Positions 1 to 10,559 of a stretch of 64,000 nt of DNA are shown in pieces. Position numbers and translations under genes: made by a program. Under the pieces are notes generated by a model. It ran no database searches. It had not been told where the DNA came from and was given only the letters and a program-made list of their open reading frames with translations. Each line of letters begins with the position of its first letter. Within the stretch, counting starts at the first letter, position 1. This DNA comes from Phoebastria nigripes (Eukaryota; Chordata; Aves; Procellariiformes; Diomedeidae), in the NCBI GenBank assembly GCA_035582835.1, contig JAYKAV010002397.1:776525-840524 (forward strand), given 5' to 3'.

Positions 1-880
1 TTCTGTTGATCACTCCGTTACGTTGCCTCAAATAGTTTTAGAAGAAAAAAAATCCTTGTTTTCCACACTATGTGTGTTGTTCCCAAAAGAATGACTGTTT
101 TGGTTCAGCAGTGAAGTCACTATCCATGAAAGACCTGTTTTGGCCAGTGAGAAAAGAACTACCCTGGAGATGAAGACGAAAAGTCTTGCTGGGTCTCTCA
201 TCACTCAGAAGACTGTTCCGAGAAGCCCTTGCCATTCCCTCGTTTTGTTCCTTCATAAAATGTGTCCTTTAGTTTCAAACAGATCTTTATAGTTTGTGCT
301 TCATTAAGTCTCTCCCCATTCCTCCCCAATCTTTTTTTTTTTTTTTTTTTTGGACTCTTCTTCAAAGAGCTTGCAGGTGAAGATTTAAAAGACAGAACAG
401 ACAGAGCAGGAGCTTCTTCCAGTAGTTCTGAGCCTTGGCTTTGGACAAAACAAAACTAAAAGTTGGGCAGCTTTCCTCAATGAAAGAAGTTACTAACGGT
501 CTTTGCACCAAACCTAGGACTTTATCACGAACTCAAAGCTTGGGAAAAAAAAGCAAGAGAATACTGTAACAAACTTCGTACAGAGTTCAGTCTATTAATT
601 GTTTCATGTTAGATATTCTATGTGTTTACCTCAATTGAAAAAAAAAAAAGAATGTTTTTGCTAGTATCAGATCTGCTGTGGAATTGGTATTGTATGTCCA
701 TGAATTCTTCCTTTCTCAGCACGTGTTCCTCACTAGAAGAAAATGCTGTTACCTTTAAGCTTTGTCAAAATTTACATTAAAATACTTGTATGAGGACTGT
801 GACGTTATGTTTTAAAAAGAAAAAAAAGGTGTTAAGTCACAAAATGCGGTAATAAATATTTCATTTTTGATTTTTTGTTA
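1..880 (+). other. MEIS2: Probable terminal part of the MEIS2 3' UTR (partial)
   Basis: No convincing open frame is present. The stretch is AT-rich with T and A homopolymers and ends in a canonical AATAAA at 851-856, followed by a T/GT-rich downstream element at about 860-895, as expected of a plus-strand 3' end. The MEIS2 assignment is inference. CDIN1 is identified on the minus strand further right, human MEIS2 and CDIN1 are convergent neighbours, and the orientation here fits; the text also agrees with my recollection of the MEIS2 UTR end. MEIS2 encodes a TALE-class homeodomain transcription factor that partners PBX and HOX proteins. Its coding exons would lie left of the window. Alternative: the 3' UTR of another gene, or an alternative MEIS2 poly(A) form. 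Confidence 0.55.
851..856 (+). terminator. Canonical poly(A) signal AATAAA
   Basis: AATAAA is seen directly. It is followed within 40 bases by a TTTTTTG...TTTTGTGTTTTT downstream element, the usual arrangement for cleavage about 15-25 bases after the hexamer, so the transcript end is expected near 870-890. It would end the presumed MEIS2 transcript. Confidence 0.65.
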
Positions 881-2215
881 GGCTTTTGTGTTTTTAATCA
901 TGCTTAGGAGAGACTGAAGTTATCGGGAGAGATGTCTCATACGTTTCTTATCAGCATTGAGAAGAAAGGTTGGAAAAATCAGAAACAAGCTTGTCATCAG
1001 CATTAACAGAATAATTGGATGAAAGAACATCTGAGGTTATATATTTCTGCTGATTATCAATATTATATTTTTGCCAGATTAAACAAAATTTGGAATATTC
1101 TCTCACCACCTTGCATTTCAGAGAGCTGTATCTAATATCTGTACTGTCTCCTAATAACATAGAAGCAGAGTTTGAGTTGTGATGGCCCAGATACGAGACC
1201 AGTAAGCCCATGTGTGTTAAGTGTGTGTGTATGTGCATCCATAACCACCACAGACCTTAACTCCAGCTATTTAGCTCAGAGGTGAAGAAGGGCTGTGACG
1301 CAGGAGTAGGTTCAGAAGTTTTAGGAGGAGAAAAGGAGTTTAATGAGGGTTTTACCCATGTGAGGATTGCATAATCTAGCTTTTGAGATGGTTTTACTGC
1401 TTTTCTTGTCTTCAGTTGTTTTCAGAAGGGGAAAAAAAAAGAAGACCATCAACTAATGAAGGAAAATGTTAATCTGACATTTTGTATATAAATAGCTGGT
1501 GCAGAATCATGGGTGAGGGTTTGGTTTTACTTAAACAAAAGCTTGTGGCATTTTGAAGCAACTAAAGGAGAGTTTGAACTAGGAAGACATGAGCATTGTT
1601 AAAAGCAGCCGCCTTTCGCTGCCCTCAGTGGCACTGTGAAGTCAGTGAGAGCGGGATGGGGCCCAAAGAGCAGGAGAAAGCTCTGGCTTTATTTCTGGGA
1701 GGAGGGGAGTAGGAAAGGGCTTGTAATTACCTTAACTTTCTAGGAAACAAACGTTACCGGCTTCAACATCTGTAAATTTGTAACCCTTCTCCTCCTTCCT
1801 CCTCCTCCTCATTCCAACTGGCCGGGGTGTTATTAAAAACTTTGACTGACAACTTTTACCTTTGGAATGTAGAAAGAGGCTCAGCCTCGTAGTTAATGTT
1901 TAATTTCTGAGCTGAGTAAATGGACCCACGCTACTGGCAACAGAAGGGAGGATGCCAGTAGAATGGGTGTGAGGATTTATTTAGCAATCGGGTCCTGCTT
2001 TGTGGGCGTCTTTTTAAGGCATTCGTATGAAATTTGAAGGATGATAATTCCCCGCTTGGCTTTGATGCTCTCTGTCCTGGTTAAAATCACATTGACTCTT
2101 CAGTCGCGTAAGAAGAGCACACCCCGGGCTCCCATTTCCAAATTCTCTGATTATTGTGGATGCGGAAAATACGAAGGCAAGATTGTTTGTGTTAGCACTT
2201 TAAAAGGGAGGCGTC

Positions 2216-2327
2216 TTTTTTTTTTTTTTTTTTTTTTTTTTTTACGGCATACTTGATCTGATAGTGACTGGACTTCACTCAGGCGTTTTCCCTTCCGATC
2301 ATAACCTTTTTTTTTTTTTTTTTTTTT
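2216..2327. repeat. Pair of long poly(T) tracts
   Basis: Two uninterrupted T runs of 28 (2216-2243) and 21 (2307-2327) bases lie 63 bases apart. Read on the minus strand they are A tails, but no retroposed body is recognisable next to either. They are best treated as simple repeats that are likely to vary in length and disfavour nucleosomes. Confidence 0.9.
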
Positions 2328-2646
2328 CTTTTTTAATCAGTACTTTATTTCCTTGCAGATCTTTTCTTTACAATTTGAGGAGAAATGTCAGAAAACGTCC
2401 TCGCACTGGTAGAAGGACAGGGAAGAATTTATCCATAGTAGATTATTGTTTTTTATTATGAACTAAATATTTGCATTGCTGTGTTGTCTTTTATTTTCTT
2501 TCTTTTTTTTCCCCCCCGTTTGGGCTGTGCTCTCCGTGAGATGTGTTGCTGAAATCCAAGGTACAATAACGTGCAGAGATTTCTCCATCTGAGATTTACT
2601 GTTTAGCATGGAAGGTTCCGATTTTGGTATTTTTAAGAACTGCTCA

Positions 2647-2687
2647 GCTGTCAAAAGCAACCAAAACGGGAATAATGTTTTGACAGC
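2647..2687. promoter_or_regulatory. Perfect 10-bp inverted repeat carrying two TGACAG hexamers
   Basis: GCTGTCAAAA at 2647-2656 is matched by its exact reverse complement TTTTGACAGC at 2678-2687, with a 21-bp spacer. TGACAG is the core recognised by MEIS/PREP/TGIF TALE homeodomain proteins (family knowledge). Two inverted copies just downstream of the presumed MEIS2 3' end suggest a TALE-bound element, possibly autoregulatory. Binding is inferred, not shown. Confidence 0.4.
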
Positions 2688-2879
2688 GGTACAGTCTTAA
2701 AGAAAATACTCTAGTCTGAATAAAAATTGCTTATGCTGTGGGAAACGAAGGGTAACAGAAGAAACACCTTTTGTTTACACACACACACAGGTTTATAATC
2801 CCAAATTTCCATTTCTCCGAGCGGGTCTGGGCTGGGAGTTGTAGTCACCACAAACGAGGGATTTTTCTTCCAGATTTTG

Positions 2880-3480
2880 CTGCCTGTAAGGCGAAGAGAG
2901 GAGGGACGCGCACCTCCGCCGGCACGGCCGCCCGAGCCCTGCCCGCCGCGGCGAGCGGGCACCGCGGGGCCGAAGAGGAGATGCCGGGGGGAGCCAAGCG
3001 CTCCCCCCTTTCACTCATAGCCGCAGAGAGAGCGAGGGAGAGAAAGGTGCCCCGACCAGGTTTGCGAGGGATGGGGGGCCGGGGAGGGGCCGGGCCGGGC
3101 AGGGGAAGGAGTGCGGCGGAGGCGCAGGCTGGACCCGCTTTCCCGGCCGGTGCCGCCGGCGGGTTTTGCCCATCGCCCCGGCAGCTCCCGTGGCTTCCCG
3201 GGGGCAGTGAGGGTCTCCCGGCGGCGCCTTTGCGGGGGCCGATCCGGAGCCACTAGCCCCACTACAACCCTGGTGCGTGTACTGGGAAGAAACCCCGTGG
3301 AGCCCGGAAAAATGCCCAAATCCTTTCCCCACGCGCGGCCGCGTCCCCGCGCTGCGTGGAGGGGCAGGAGAGGGCTCCGCTGTGCGGGAGGGTGTCTCCG
3401 CCCTACAAGTCTCCCCTACCACGTCCCTGGGTTCAGTCGAGAGGAAACGGGGCCGCCTTTTTAACTCTTCTGACAGCACT
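2880..3480. promoter_or_regulatory. CpG island 1
   Basis: An abrupt switch from AT-rich DNA to GC-rich, CpG-dense sequence is seen directly. The island contains a G-run cluster at 3073-3107 able to form a G-quadruplex. Several overlapping open frames on both strands reflect the scarcity of stop codons in GC-rich DNA; none has a recognisable domain. It could be an unmethylated regulatory island or the promoter of a non-coding RNA. Confidence 0.7.
3073..3107 (+). other. G-quadruplex-forming motif
   Basis: Six runs of three or more G separated by one- or two-base loops (GGGGGG, GGGG, GGGG, GGG, GGG, GGGG) lie within 35 bases. This satisfies the standard four-run G4 rule with redundancy. It sits inside CpG island 1. 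Confidence 0.75.
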
Positions 3481-5440
3481 TTTGGAAAAATAAAACCCGA
3501 TGGCGCTGCACAAGAGAGAGCCCGCTCCAAGCTGGGGAAGCCCAGCATCTTTGAGCTGAGCGGGACGATGCGAGAGCTGAGAGGCGGGTGGGGGAAAGGT
3601 TGGCAGGCAGATTTTAATATTAATAGTTTTGGTGGCGAGAAAGAGACAGACAGAAGGGAGGTTGCTCCTCTGGGCAGAGTCTCTGCGACAGTGATGATGG
3701 ATGACCCCGCACAGCTAAACAACTCCTCCCCTTCGTCCCTGCACGGTGTCAAAGCTACTTTACTTGCAGCTTTAGGAATAAAATAAATAAACACCCTCGG
3801 CCCCTTCCTCGCATCGATTTATGGATCATTATGAATCAATTACTGCTCTCAATATTTTAGAATCTGCTTACATAAAAAGGGGGTCTGCGGCCGGAAAAAA
3901 ACCCATTAATCTTTCCCTTCGTAAGAAATACAGAATCTTCTTGTATAGTCCTGTGACTAAAAAATCGCTGCTAATAATTCGGGTTTAACCATTTTCTAAG
4001 AGCCGCATTACTGGGGAGGGGGTGGATATTGTATGTGCGCATCTCCAAGAGCGACTTTCAAACTAGGGGGTTCCACAATGCGCACAGAGAAAGAGCAGTG
4101 CATCTACATGGTGCGTGCCACCTCATTGCTCAACTCTTCCAGAGAAAGAAAAAAAAAGGAGAGAGAAAAAAAAGAAGCAAGCCCCATAACACCCCACCCC
4201 ACCCCCCCCCAAATACTTAATGTGGTGCCGTGCGAGGGAGCGGGGCCGGGGCTGCGCGCCCGCGGGGCCGGGCGGCAGAGCGGAGCCCGGCTCGGTGTCT
4301 CCGTGCTATGGGAAGGAGGCTTCAGCAGGGACAGAAAGTGTGTGAAGTTGGATTTCTCTCGCTTTCTCTGTATTCTCCCATTTGCGGCAGTGTTTGAGGA
4401 TCTCAAGGTGTTTCTATGGCTACCTTGTGTATGTGGGAGGGTCATATGTGGGGGTGCCCAAGAGAAAAGGCAGCTCTTGGGTGATCATTTATCAATGTCA
4501 CCCACATAATGATTCTCTCTGCAGCCTTCTATTGATGAGGATAATTACATTAGCTCAGAGTGACTGATCAATGAAAAACCACCAAACAAAAACTTCTTTA
4601 CTCTCCTATAATACCAAAAACCGATACAGAAATAAGATAGAAAGCGAGGGTGGGATTTCCCTTTCCTTTCCCTTTAGCAATGATTTTTTTAACGAACAAG
4701 GGAAAGTAAGGAAATTTTATCCGATTAGTTTCCTTTTTAAAAGAGGCTACCATTTTGTGAAAATGTTCCCTTAAAACTCTTGGCATCACTCCTTGCCTGG
4801 TAAAGGCAAATCGTTATTTAAAATATGAACTACTGCTTCTCCCCTGGATCCCAAATCCTTTGCTTTTACACTTGTGTTTTGTTATCGGGGGGTGGGGAGG
4901 GGAAGAGGGAGGGAAGACTACGATAGTTTGGAGCTGCGAAGAGGGAAGGGGAAGGCAAATAACTTTCCTTTCGCAGTTACAACTGTCTCTCTGTTTGTCA
5001 GGTTTTCTTTGTTTTTATCACTTCATAAAGTGGCTCTGTTAAAGATGGATTGTGGCCTCCCCGAGATGCTGCTCTGTCGGTGAAAGTTTGCAATTAAATT
5101 ATGGGTTCGTTCTTTCCAGAGTTAAAAATCAATGTTTTCTCAATTAAAGGGAATTTTAATGCTTTTACTTGGGAGTTGTTAAGGACGCCGTAAATTTTAT
5201 TGTAACGCCTCTAAGCTTCGAAGCCCTGCCAGTGGACAGGTTGATATTCATGCTGGTTTTGGGGGAAGAGGTTGTTGCTGGTTTTGTTCTCTCTCGAAAG
5301 GGCCTTCTTCAGAAAACTCAATCATTTTGAATAACTGCAAGACAAACTGATGCAAAGGGGGAGGGGGAGTCAAGGCTATTCCCTCTGCCCTCCTCTCTCC
5401 ATTTCGTACTGGCGACCAGCTCCTCTCGCTTTGGCAGACA
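3480..5440. other. Non-coding interval with a candidate conserved AT-rich block
   Basis: No gene is supported. Around 3780-3990 the sequence is rich in homeodomain cores: ATCGATTTATGG near 3815, and ATTA/AATC motifs. It then passes through an A/G-rich tract (4140-4180) and a C-rich tract (4190-4212), followed by a small GC-rich patch near 4225-4300. From 4360 to 5400 I see ordinary mixed-composition DNA with poly-purine stretches near 4885-4960. Confidence 0.55.
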
Positions 5441-5690
5441 AGTCTGCCTTACTGTGCTTCCACGGGGCGCAAAGCTGGTTTTACGGAGGAACGGAGAAAT
5501 GTTTCCATTTAGGAGCACGTCTTGCGAACAAGTCCCTCTCCCCTCCCCGAGAAGGCTGAGCGGGGCTGGGCGGAGGGGTGCGGGTCGGCTGCCCGCCGGC
5601 GGGGCTGGGCACCGCGGCCGGGGCTCGCCGGGAGGGAGAGCAGGAGCTGCCTGCCCGGCCGTCACACACCGTGCCGGGCTGCTCAAAAGA
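5440..5690. promoter_or_regulatory. CpG island 2 (small)
   Basis: A GC-rich, CpG-dense segment of about 250 bases is flanked by AT-rich DNA. No recognisable coding domain is seen in any frame. Boundaries are estimated by eye. Confidence 0.55.
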
Positions 5691-6475
5691 TCTTTCCTTA
5701 AGCAGACGTAGCGCTAATAAAGGAGTATGTCCGGTCCTGGTGGAGACCTTACATTTCTGTGAGGATCTGCTTACAGAGATGACTGCAAGTTAACACTGGG
5801 ACGTAAATGGAAGCCGGAATAGGGCTGGCAGGGGCCTTTTTTTTTTTTTTTCCCCCCACAATATTTTGTCTTTACAGGCTACTGCCAAGTAAAATCCCCA
5901 TCAGGAGGCTGATCCTGAACCCATTTACACGGGGTTAATTCCTCGAGCCGCAGGAGAGTTCGTCCCCGGGCCGTGAGATCAGAAATAGGCCCCTATCGCC
6001 TGGTTTTGTCCGAAGCGTGTTTAAAATTCCTTAAATTAGCTCCACGAAGAACCAGTGTGCAAACTCCTTTGATTAAAGCGACTGTCAGATTCTTCGAGAT
6101 TAGGAGAGAGAAAACGCAGAGTAGGATGTATTTATTATTTATGCTATAGTCCACTGTGAACAGTTGGAAGGGGAGGGTAAGAGAGCGCGTCTGAAAAAGA
6201 GACAGAGAAAGCGAGAGAGAGATGTAACACTCTCTGTGGTTTGGACCAAGCTACTTCATTTCTTCCCCCCTCTGAGCTCCCCGTGCAGCCGCCCCAGCTG
6301 CGCTCCCGAAACCGGGGGCCGCCAACTCCTCCTCCCGCTCGCTGCGCCGGCAATCAGCGTCCCGCATCACTTCGTTAACGACCCGACATTAGTAATCCGA
6401 TCTCCCTGATTTTCACTCAAGTTTTATATTGTTCTGCTTGAGTCTGGTGCGTGGCACTAAACACAGCTAGTCCTT

Positions 6476-6501
6476 GGGGGGGGGGGGGGGGGGGGGGGGG
6501 G
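6476..6501 (+). repeat. 26-base poly(G) tract
   Basis: An uninterrupted run of 26 G is seen directly. Such tracts are rare, mutate rapidly in length, and can form G-quadruplex on this strand and i-motif on the other. The stated length may not be exact because sequencing of G homopolymers is error-prone. Confidence 0.9.
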
Positions 6502-7169
6502 CTTTCCACTCTGAGGCTTGTGTCTGTGTTTAGAAATGCAGGGCAAGGGAGGAAAACAAAGCCATAATCTCGTTCTCACCGAGCAGGTTTACTTTAGGAC
6601 CTCACTTTAATGGGGGCGGGGGACGGGGCATCGCAGCCCTTGTATTTGGCTGAGGCGGAGGTGAGGAGTCCGGGAGCCTTATTTTTTTCTTTTTTTTTTT
6701 TCTGCGGCTGCGGCTCCCCAATTCGGAAACATTTTCAAATCTATGAGCCTTGAATGGACAAATACTCGCTATTAATATGGGACATGGACGAGTGGCAAAA
6801 AAACTGAATGGAAACTGCGCGGTAGCTTTGGGAGAAACTAACGATGTGCTTCAGCTCTTGCCATTACGGGGAAGGAGAGGGGGGGAAACCCCTTCTGATT
6901 AATAACTAGCAGGGTAATGTTGAGGGCTTTTTCTGCCCGATTGCCTTTTTGAATTAGAGCCGATTTCTTCACACTTCAGTAGGGCCTGTCTCTTTTAAAA
7001 TGACTGACAGATTTGTTTCTCCTTTTTTCTCTCCCTGAGACTTAATGATGTAAATTTTCTAATTAGTTAAATCACGTTGCTTAAAGGCCTTAATATTTAC
7101 CGGGCAAGGAATGATAGTCGCGTTCGGATCTCTCGAAATACCCAGCGAAATAACATTAGGCTTTTCAAA

Positions 7170-7208
7170 GGGGGAGGGGGGAAGAGCGGAGGGAGGGGTG
7201 GGCTGGGG
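7170..7208 (+). other. Purine-rich G-quadruplex motif
   Basis: Runs of 5, 6, 3, 4, 3 and 4 G lie within 39 bases, separated by short A/T/C-containing loops. The tract sits between two candidate conserved blocks upstream of CpG island 3. Confidence 0.65.
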
Positions 7209-7686
7209 AAATATCACGTAAAATGAGAGCTAAAGTTCAGCCCGGAGCTGCTTCCCTCCTCCCCCACGCCCCCGAACCCGCTTTTATTTTTCAATCAGCT
7301 AAGATTTAATTAGGAGCCCCCAGGCCGGACGATCTGATATTTTCTCATTAGTTTCCCATCAGTAATCTTGAGTGTTAGATTGGCTTAAAGGTTGTCAACA
7401 TTTGACCAATTTTATTTAAGGCAAAGAAATCACGCGTTATAGCTCCGGGACCCGAGATCTGAAAATAAATCCTGCCCGGATCAGCGGAACTAACAGGCGA
7501 AAAAAATGTTGACAATTCATCGTTGTATTTAATAAGTTGCATAATGTATAGTACACACACACGCACACGCACGGAGAGAGGCACGGGGACACCCGTGCGG
7601 CGCAGTGCGTGCACGGGGCGTCCGGCGCCCGGTAACGCGCACACCTGGACGGAGGGGTGTGATGCTGTGCTAGTGTGTGTGTGCTA

Positions 7687-7732
7687 GTGTGTGTGTGCGC
7701 GCGCGTGTGTACACGCGCGCGCGCGCGTGTGT
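7687..7732. repeat. 46-bp alternating purine-pyrimidine tract (Z-DNA-type)
   Basis: From 7687 to 7732 every base alternates strictly purine/pyrimidine, as TG/GT, CG and one TGTGTACACG centre. It is preceded by a shorter TG repeat at 7673-7684 separated by CTA. Long GC/GT alternation is the best-known substrate for left-handed Z-DNA. The centre at 7710/7711 is also an imperfect palindrome. Confidence 0.85.
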
Positions 7733-7792
7733 TCGCGTGTCCGTGGGCGGGCGCGCGGCGCGGCGGCNCGGGCTCCCAGGCGCAACGTCGGA

Positions 7793-7806
7793 GCGCCCCC
7801 TGCTGG
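7793..7806 (-). promoter_or_regulatory. CTCF core binding motif
   Basis: The plus strand reads GCGCCCCCTGCTGG, so the minus strand reads CCAGCAGGGGGCGC, a strong match to the vertebrate CTCF core. The motif therefore points leftward, toward the presumed MEIS2 gene. It lies 60 bp right of the Z-DNA-type tract and inside CpG island 3. Position between two convergent genes with different expected regulation makes a loop anchor or insulator plausible; occupancy is not visible from sequence. Confidence 0.7.
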
Positions 7807-9009
7807 CCGCGCCCGGCGCCGCCGCGGCGGAGCCCTCCGCCCGCGCCGCGCGCTTCCCTGCGCGCCGGCGGGGTGAGATGCGCGGCGCAGGGGGCGCGCA
7901 GGCGGAGGGCCGCGCCCGCGTGGAGAGCGCACGTTGCAAGGAAGCGTGGCCCCTGCCCCCGCGCCTCCCTTTTTGCCGGGGCGGATCGTAATGTAAACTG
8001 TTTACGAAGCTGTCCTTTTCCTTTCCTTAGGAGCAGAGAGCTGCCGATCGCGGAGAGGGGAGGCCGGTGAGGAGGGGAAACACGCTGGTGTGGCCCCCGC
8101 CGTTCGCTCGGCGTCTCCCTTGGCAGCGCGGAGCAGGGGGACGGGCAGCGCGCCCCTGCCCGCCGCCGGGCCCTGCGGCGGGGCAGGCGGTGCTCAGGGT
8201 GCCGCCACCCAAACTTGGCTCCCTGCGCCCCCGCTCCCCGGCGCCCCGCACGGCCCCCCCTGCGCGCCCGGCCGCAGGCACGGAGCAAAGCAACTGGGGG
8301 AGCGAAAAGGGCAATAAAGCACTGCCAAATGGGTGTCACATGACCCCGGTAATTTATAGGTAAGCCCACGGTTTCATGTTTATTGAAAACACGACAGAAG
8401 GGTAAAATCAACCGATCTGCTGCGGTTTCACCCCAGACTTTCCCCCTCAGAGCAAGCAGGCTGTTCCGCGCCTTCCGCTGGCGTCCTGCGCGCACACACG
8501 CGTGTCAGCCCGCCGTCCCCGCACCGAGCCCGCTCCCCAGGCAGGCCCCGCCGGGCCCGCGCCCGCCGCCCGCCGAGGCGGTCTGCGCACCGGCAGCCCC
8601 GAGGAGGAGAGGGGCAAGCGGCCGGGCTGGAGCGCGGGGTGCGGAGAGCCCGGCGCGGCTCCGCGGCGCTGGCAGCCCGGCCCGGGCCCGACCGCAACCC
8701 CGCGGGGCGAGCGGCGGGCCGGGGGCGGCGGGCCGGGGCGGGGGGAGCGCTGCCGCCGCCGCCGCCCGCCGCGGGGGGCCGGCCCTGCCGGCGGAGCCGC
8801 GCTGCGCGCCCGCGGGTGCCGGCCTGCCGGGAAGACCCGCTCCGGCCGGGGCAGCGCGGGGTGCCGGGGGTGGCAGCCAAGGCAGAACTCTGCTCGGGAG
8901 CCGCCAATACCGTCATCAATCGCCCGCGTCGGAAGAGGCACCCCGGCCTCTTTGTGCACCGGGGTACTACAGTTGCATACTTACGGTTTAAAGGGTTATT
9001 TTGCCCATT

Positions 9010-9034
9010 AAAAAAAAAAAAAAAAAAAAAAAAA
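9010..9034. repeat. 25-base poly(A) tract
   Basis: A pure run of 25 A at the right edge of CpG island 3. No SINE or processed-gene body precedes it on the plus strand, so I treat it as a simple repeat. Confidence 0.85.
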
Positions 9035-10555
9035 TCACACAAAACCAACACTCAAACCTGCGTCTAGTCCCGTTGGTACAGGGCTGTGCCTAGGCAGAGT
9101 CCTGCCAAAACAATGCTTTGCAGAAGATCTGGCTTGGTGGACCGAGACAGTAGTTGCTCAAATTTATTTTCTTTTAAAAAATGTGCGTGTAAGGGAATGG
9201 GGGAGGGTGGAAGAGAATATTTATCAGAATACCAGAAGATACCTTTCTTGAAACAAAGGCAAGGGGAATCATCTCAATTGCAAATCCATCGGGCAGAGAC
9301 CAAATAGCAATATTTATAGGAAGGCATTCAAAAATACAGTGTGCTTAAATAACAACAACAAATGCTTACTACAGTTGCTACCGCGCAGCTTAATAAAAAA
9401 TTAGCCTTACTGACAGTCTTGTCAACATCTTAAGTAAATTATCATAGCGATGGTCTTTGGAGAAGAGAACCCACACTCCTTGCTAAAACACCTCCTATCA
9501 TTAATCTTAAACCACTTGAAGATTATGATGGAAGGAATGGGATCAGTAACCATTATCATGGCAAATTGCTGTTAAAAACTCCGCTGTTTATTTTTGCAAC
9601 CAAAGCGAATGTTTCTGGGAAATGCAGAAAAGGGAAGAAAGGAAAACACAAGAAAGGCAGAACAATTGAGGCGAATCCTGTTGCAACCTCGATGATAAAC
9701 ACATGGAAAAAGCTGTTACTGCTCTGCGGATTGCTGGAATTTGGGTAGACATTAGAAAAATAAACAAAGCGATGGCTCCGCACCAGTTCTGTAAATGCAC
9801 CGGTATACTCAAGGAAAGGTAACTTCTTAAAATTAATTGTATTTTCCTGAATATTCGGTATTTGCCTTTATCTATATCGATCATTTGATAAAGATCAAAA
9901 CTATTAAAAACGTACTTACACCTTTCACTGTTCATATCTGAAAATAAATTCATTTTGACCCTTTCTGGCTCGTATTTTTGTATGCATTGCGTGTTTTCCA
10001 ATAATCGCCAGAATAAAGTCTATAGTATAATTTTATGAGGATCCGACATACTTGAAACATTTGCTCAGAGTGAAACCTTTTCAGAAGCGACCTGTGATTT
10101 TTATTGTAGTCTCTCCTGTTAGAATATCACCCCTCTTTGAAATGCATTTTTACAGCTGAAAAATAAAATACCTTTTTTTTTTTTTTTTCTCTTTTTCTTC
10201 CCCCCTTCTTAAACTACTTCCAGGATTTGGCAGAGAAGGGAGAATCTGCTGATTTAGGGACACTCGACCTGAAATGTTATCAGCGGATCTTTACACCTTC
10301 AGTGAATCCACAAATCGATGTGAGCTGGGCACACGTCTGAATACAATCAAACACAGGTTTTTGAAGTTATTCTTTCAAAATGTAGAAGTTTACACGAAGC
10401 CTTTAAACAGCACGATGCACCCCGACCGGCCCTCCTCCTCCCCTCCCTCGAAGCCAGAAGAAAGGGTGACATTAAACCAGGGTGATGCAAATTAAAATAA
10501 ACCAAACAATTATTTTCCCCTAGCAGAGCTGCATCTTCCTGTTGTTTCCGCGATG
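9035..10555. other. Non-coding inter-island block
   Basis: No gene is supported. TGACAG is at 9411-9416. The stretch 9350-9760 is low in repeats and contains ATTAATC, GATTATGATGG and ATTATCATGG motifs, giving it a conserved-element look. A T/C tract lies near 10170-10205. Conservation has not been tested. Confidence 0.5.
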
Positions 10556-10559
10556 ATTC

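Larger units (their letters stand above)
890..2880. other. Non-coding flank between the 3' UTR and the first CpG island
   Basis: No gene is supported here. The stretch holds AT-rich sequence, CT-rich tracts near 1790-1810, two long T homopolymers (2216-2243 and 2307-2327) and a TGACAG-type inverted repeat at 2647-2687. Short open frames are mostly low complexity or homopolymer-driven. Confidence 0.7.
5700..7560. other. AT-rich inter-island block with developmental-enhancer-like motif content
   Basis: No gene is supported. CTGTCA (6082-6087) lies just after TTGATTAA; TGATTAAT, a PBX-HOX-type octamer, is at 6896-6903; TGACAG is at 7005-7010. Segments at about 5990-6130, 6350-6440, 6890-7130 and 7290-7545 have the even, low-repeat composition typical of conserved non-coding elements. 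A 26-base G run (6476-6501) and a G4-type purine cluster (7170-7208) interrupt the block. Conservation is an inference. Confidence 0.5.
7570..8890. promoter_or_regulatory. CpG island 3 (largest uninterrupted island)
   Basis: About 1.3 kb of very GC- and CpG-dense sequence. It opens with CA/CG- and TG-type alternating repeats and carries a CTCF core (7793-7806). Near 8285-8400 it is interrupted by a less GC-rich block with ATGGGTGTCACATGACC and a 5' splice-site match TAG|GTAAGC at 8357-8365. Long open frames on both strands here are composition artefacts without domains. It may be an unmethylated regulatory island, boundary element or non-coding RNA promoter. Confidence 0.75.

Noticed and set aside
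2771..3794. Overlapping open frames over CpG island 1
   Set aside because: Same composition artefact: several overlapping frames in both directions, no conserved motif, no splice-consistent structure.
7437..8495. Long open frames on both strands through CpG island 3 (up to about 350 codons)
   Set aside because: GC-rich DNA lacks stop codons. The frames overlap on both strands, run through the alternating TG/CG repeat, and show only Arg/Ala/Gly/Pro-rich low-complexity translations without a domain.
9010..9034. Poly(A) as the tail of a SINE or processed pseudogene
   Set aside because: No retroposed body or target-site duplication precedes it, and SINEs are scarce in birds.
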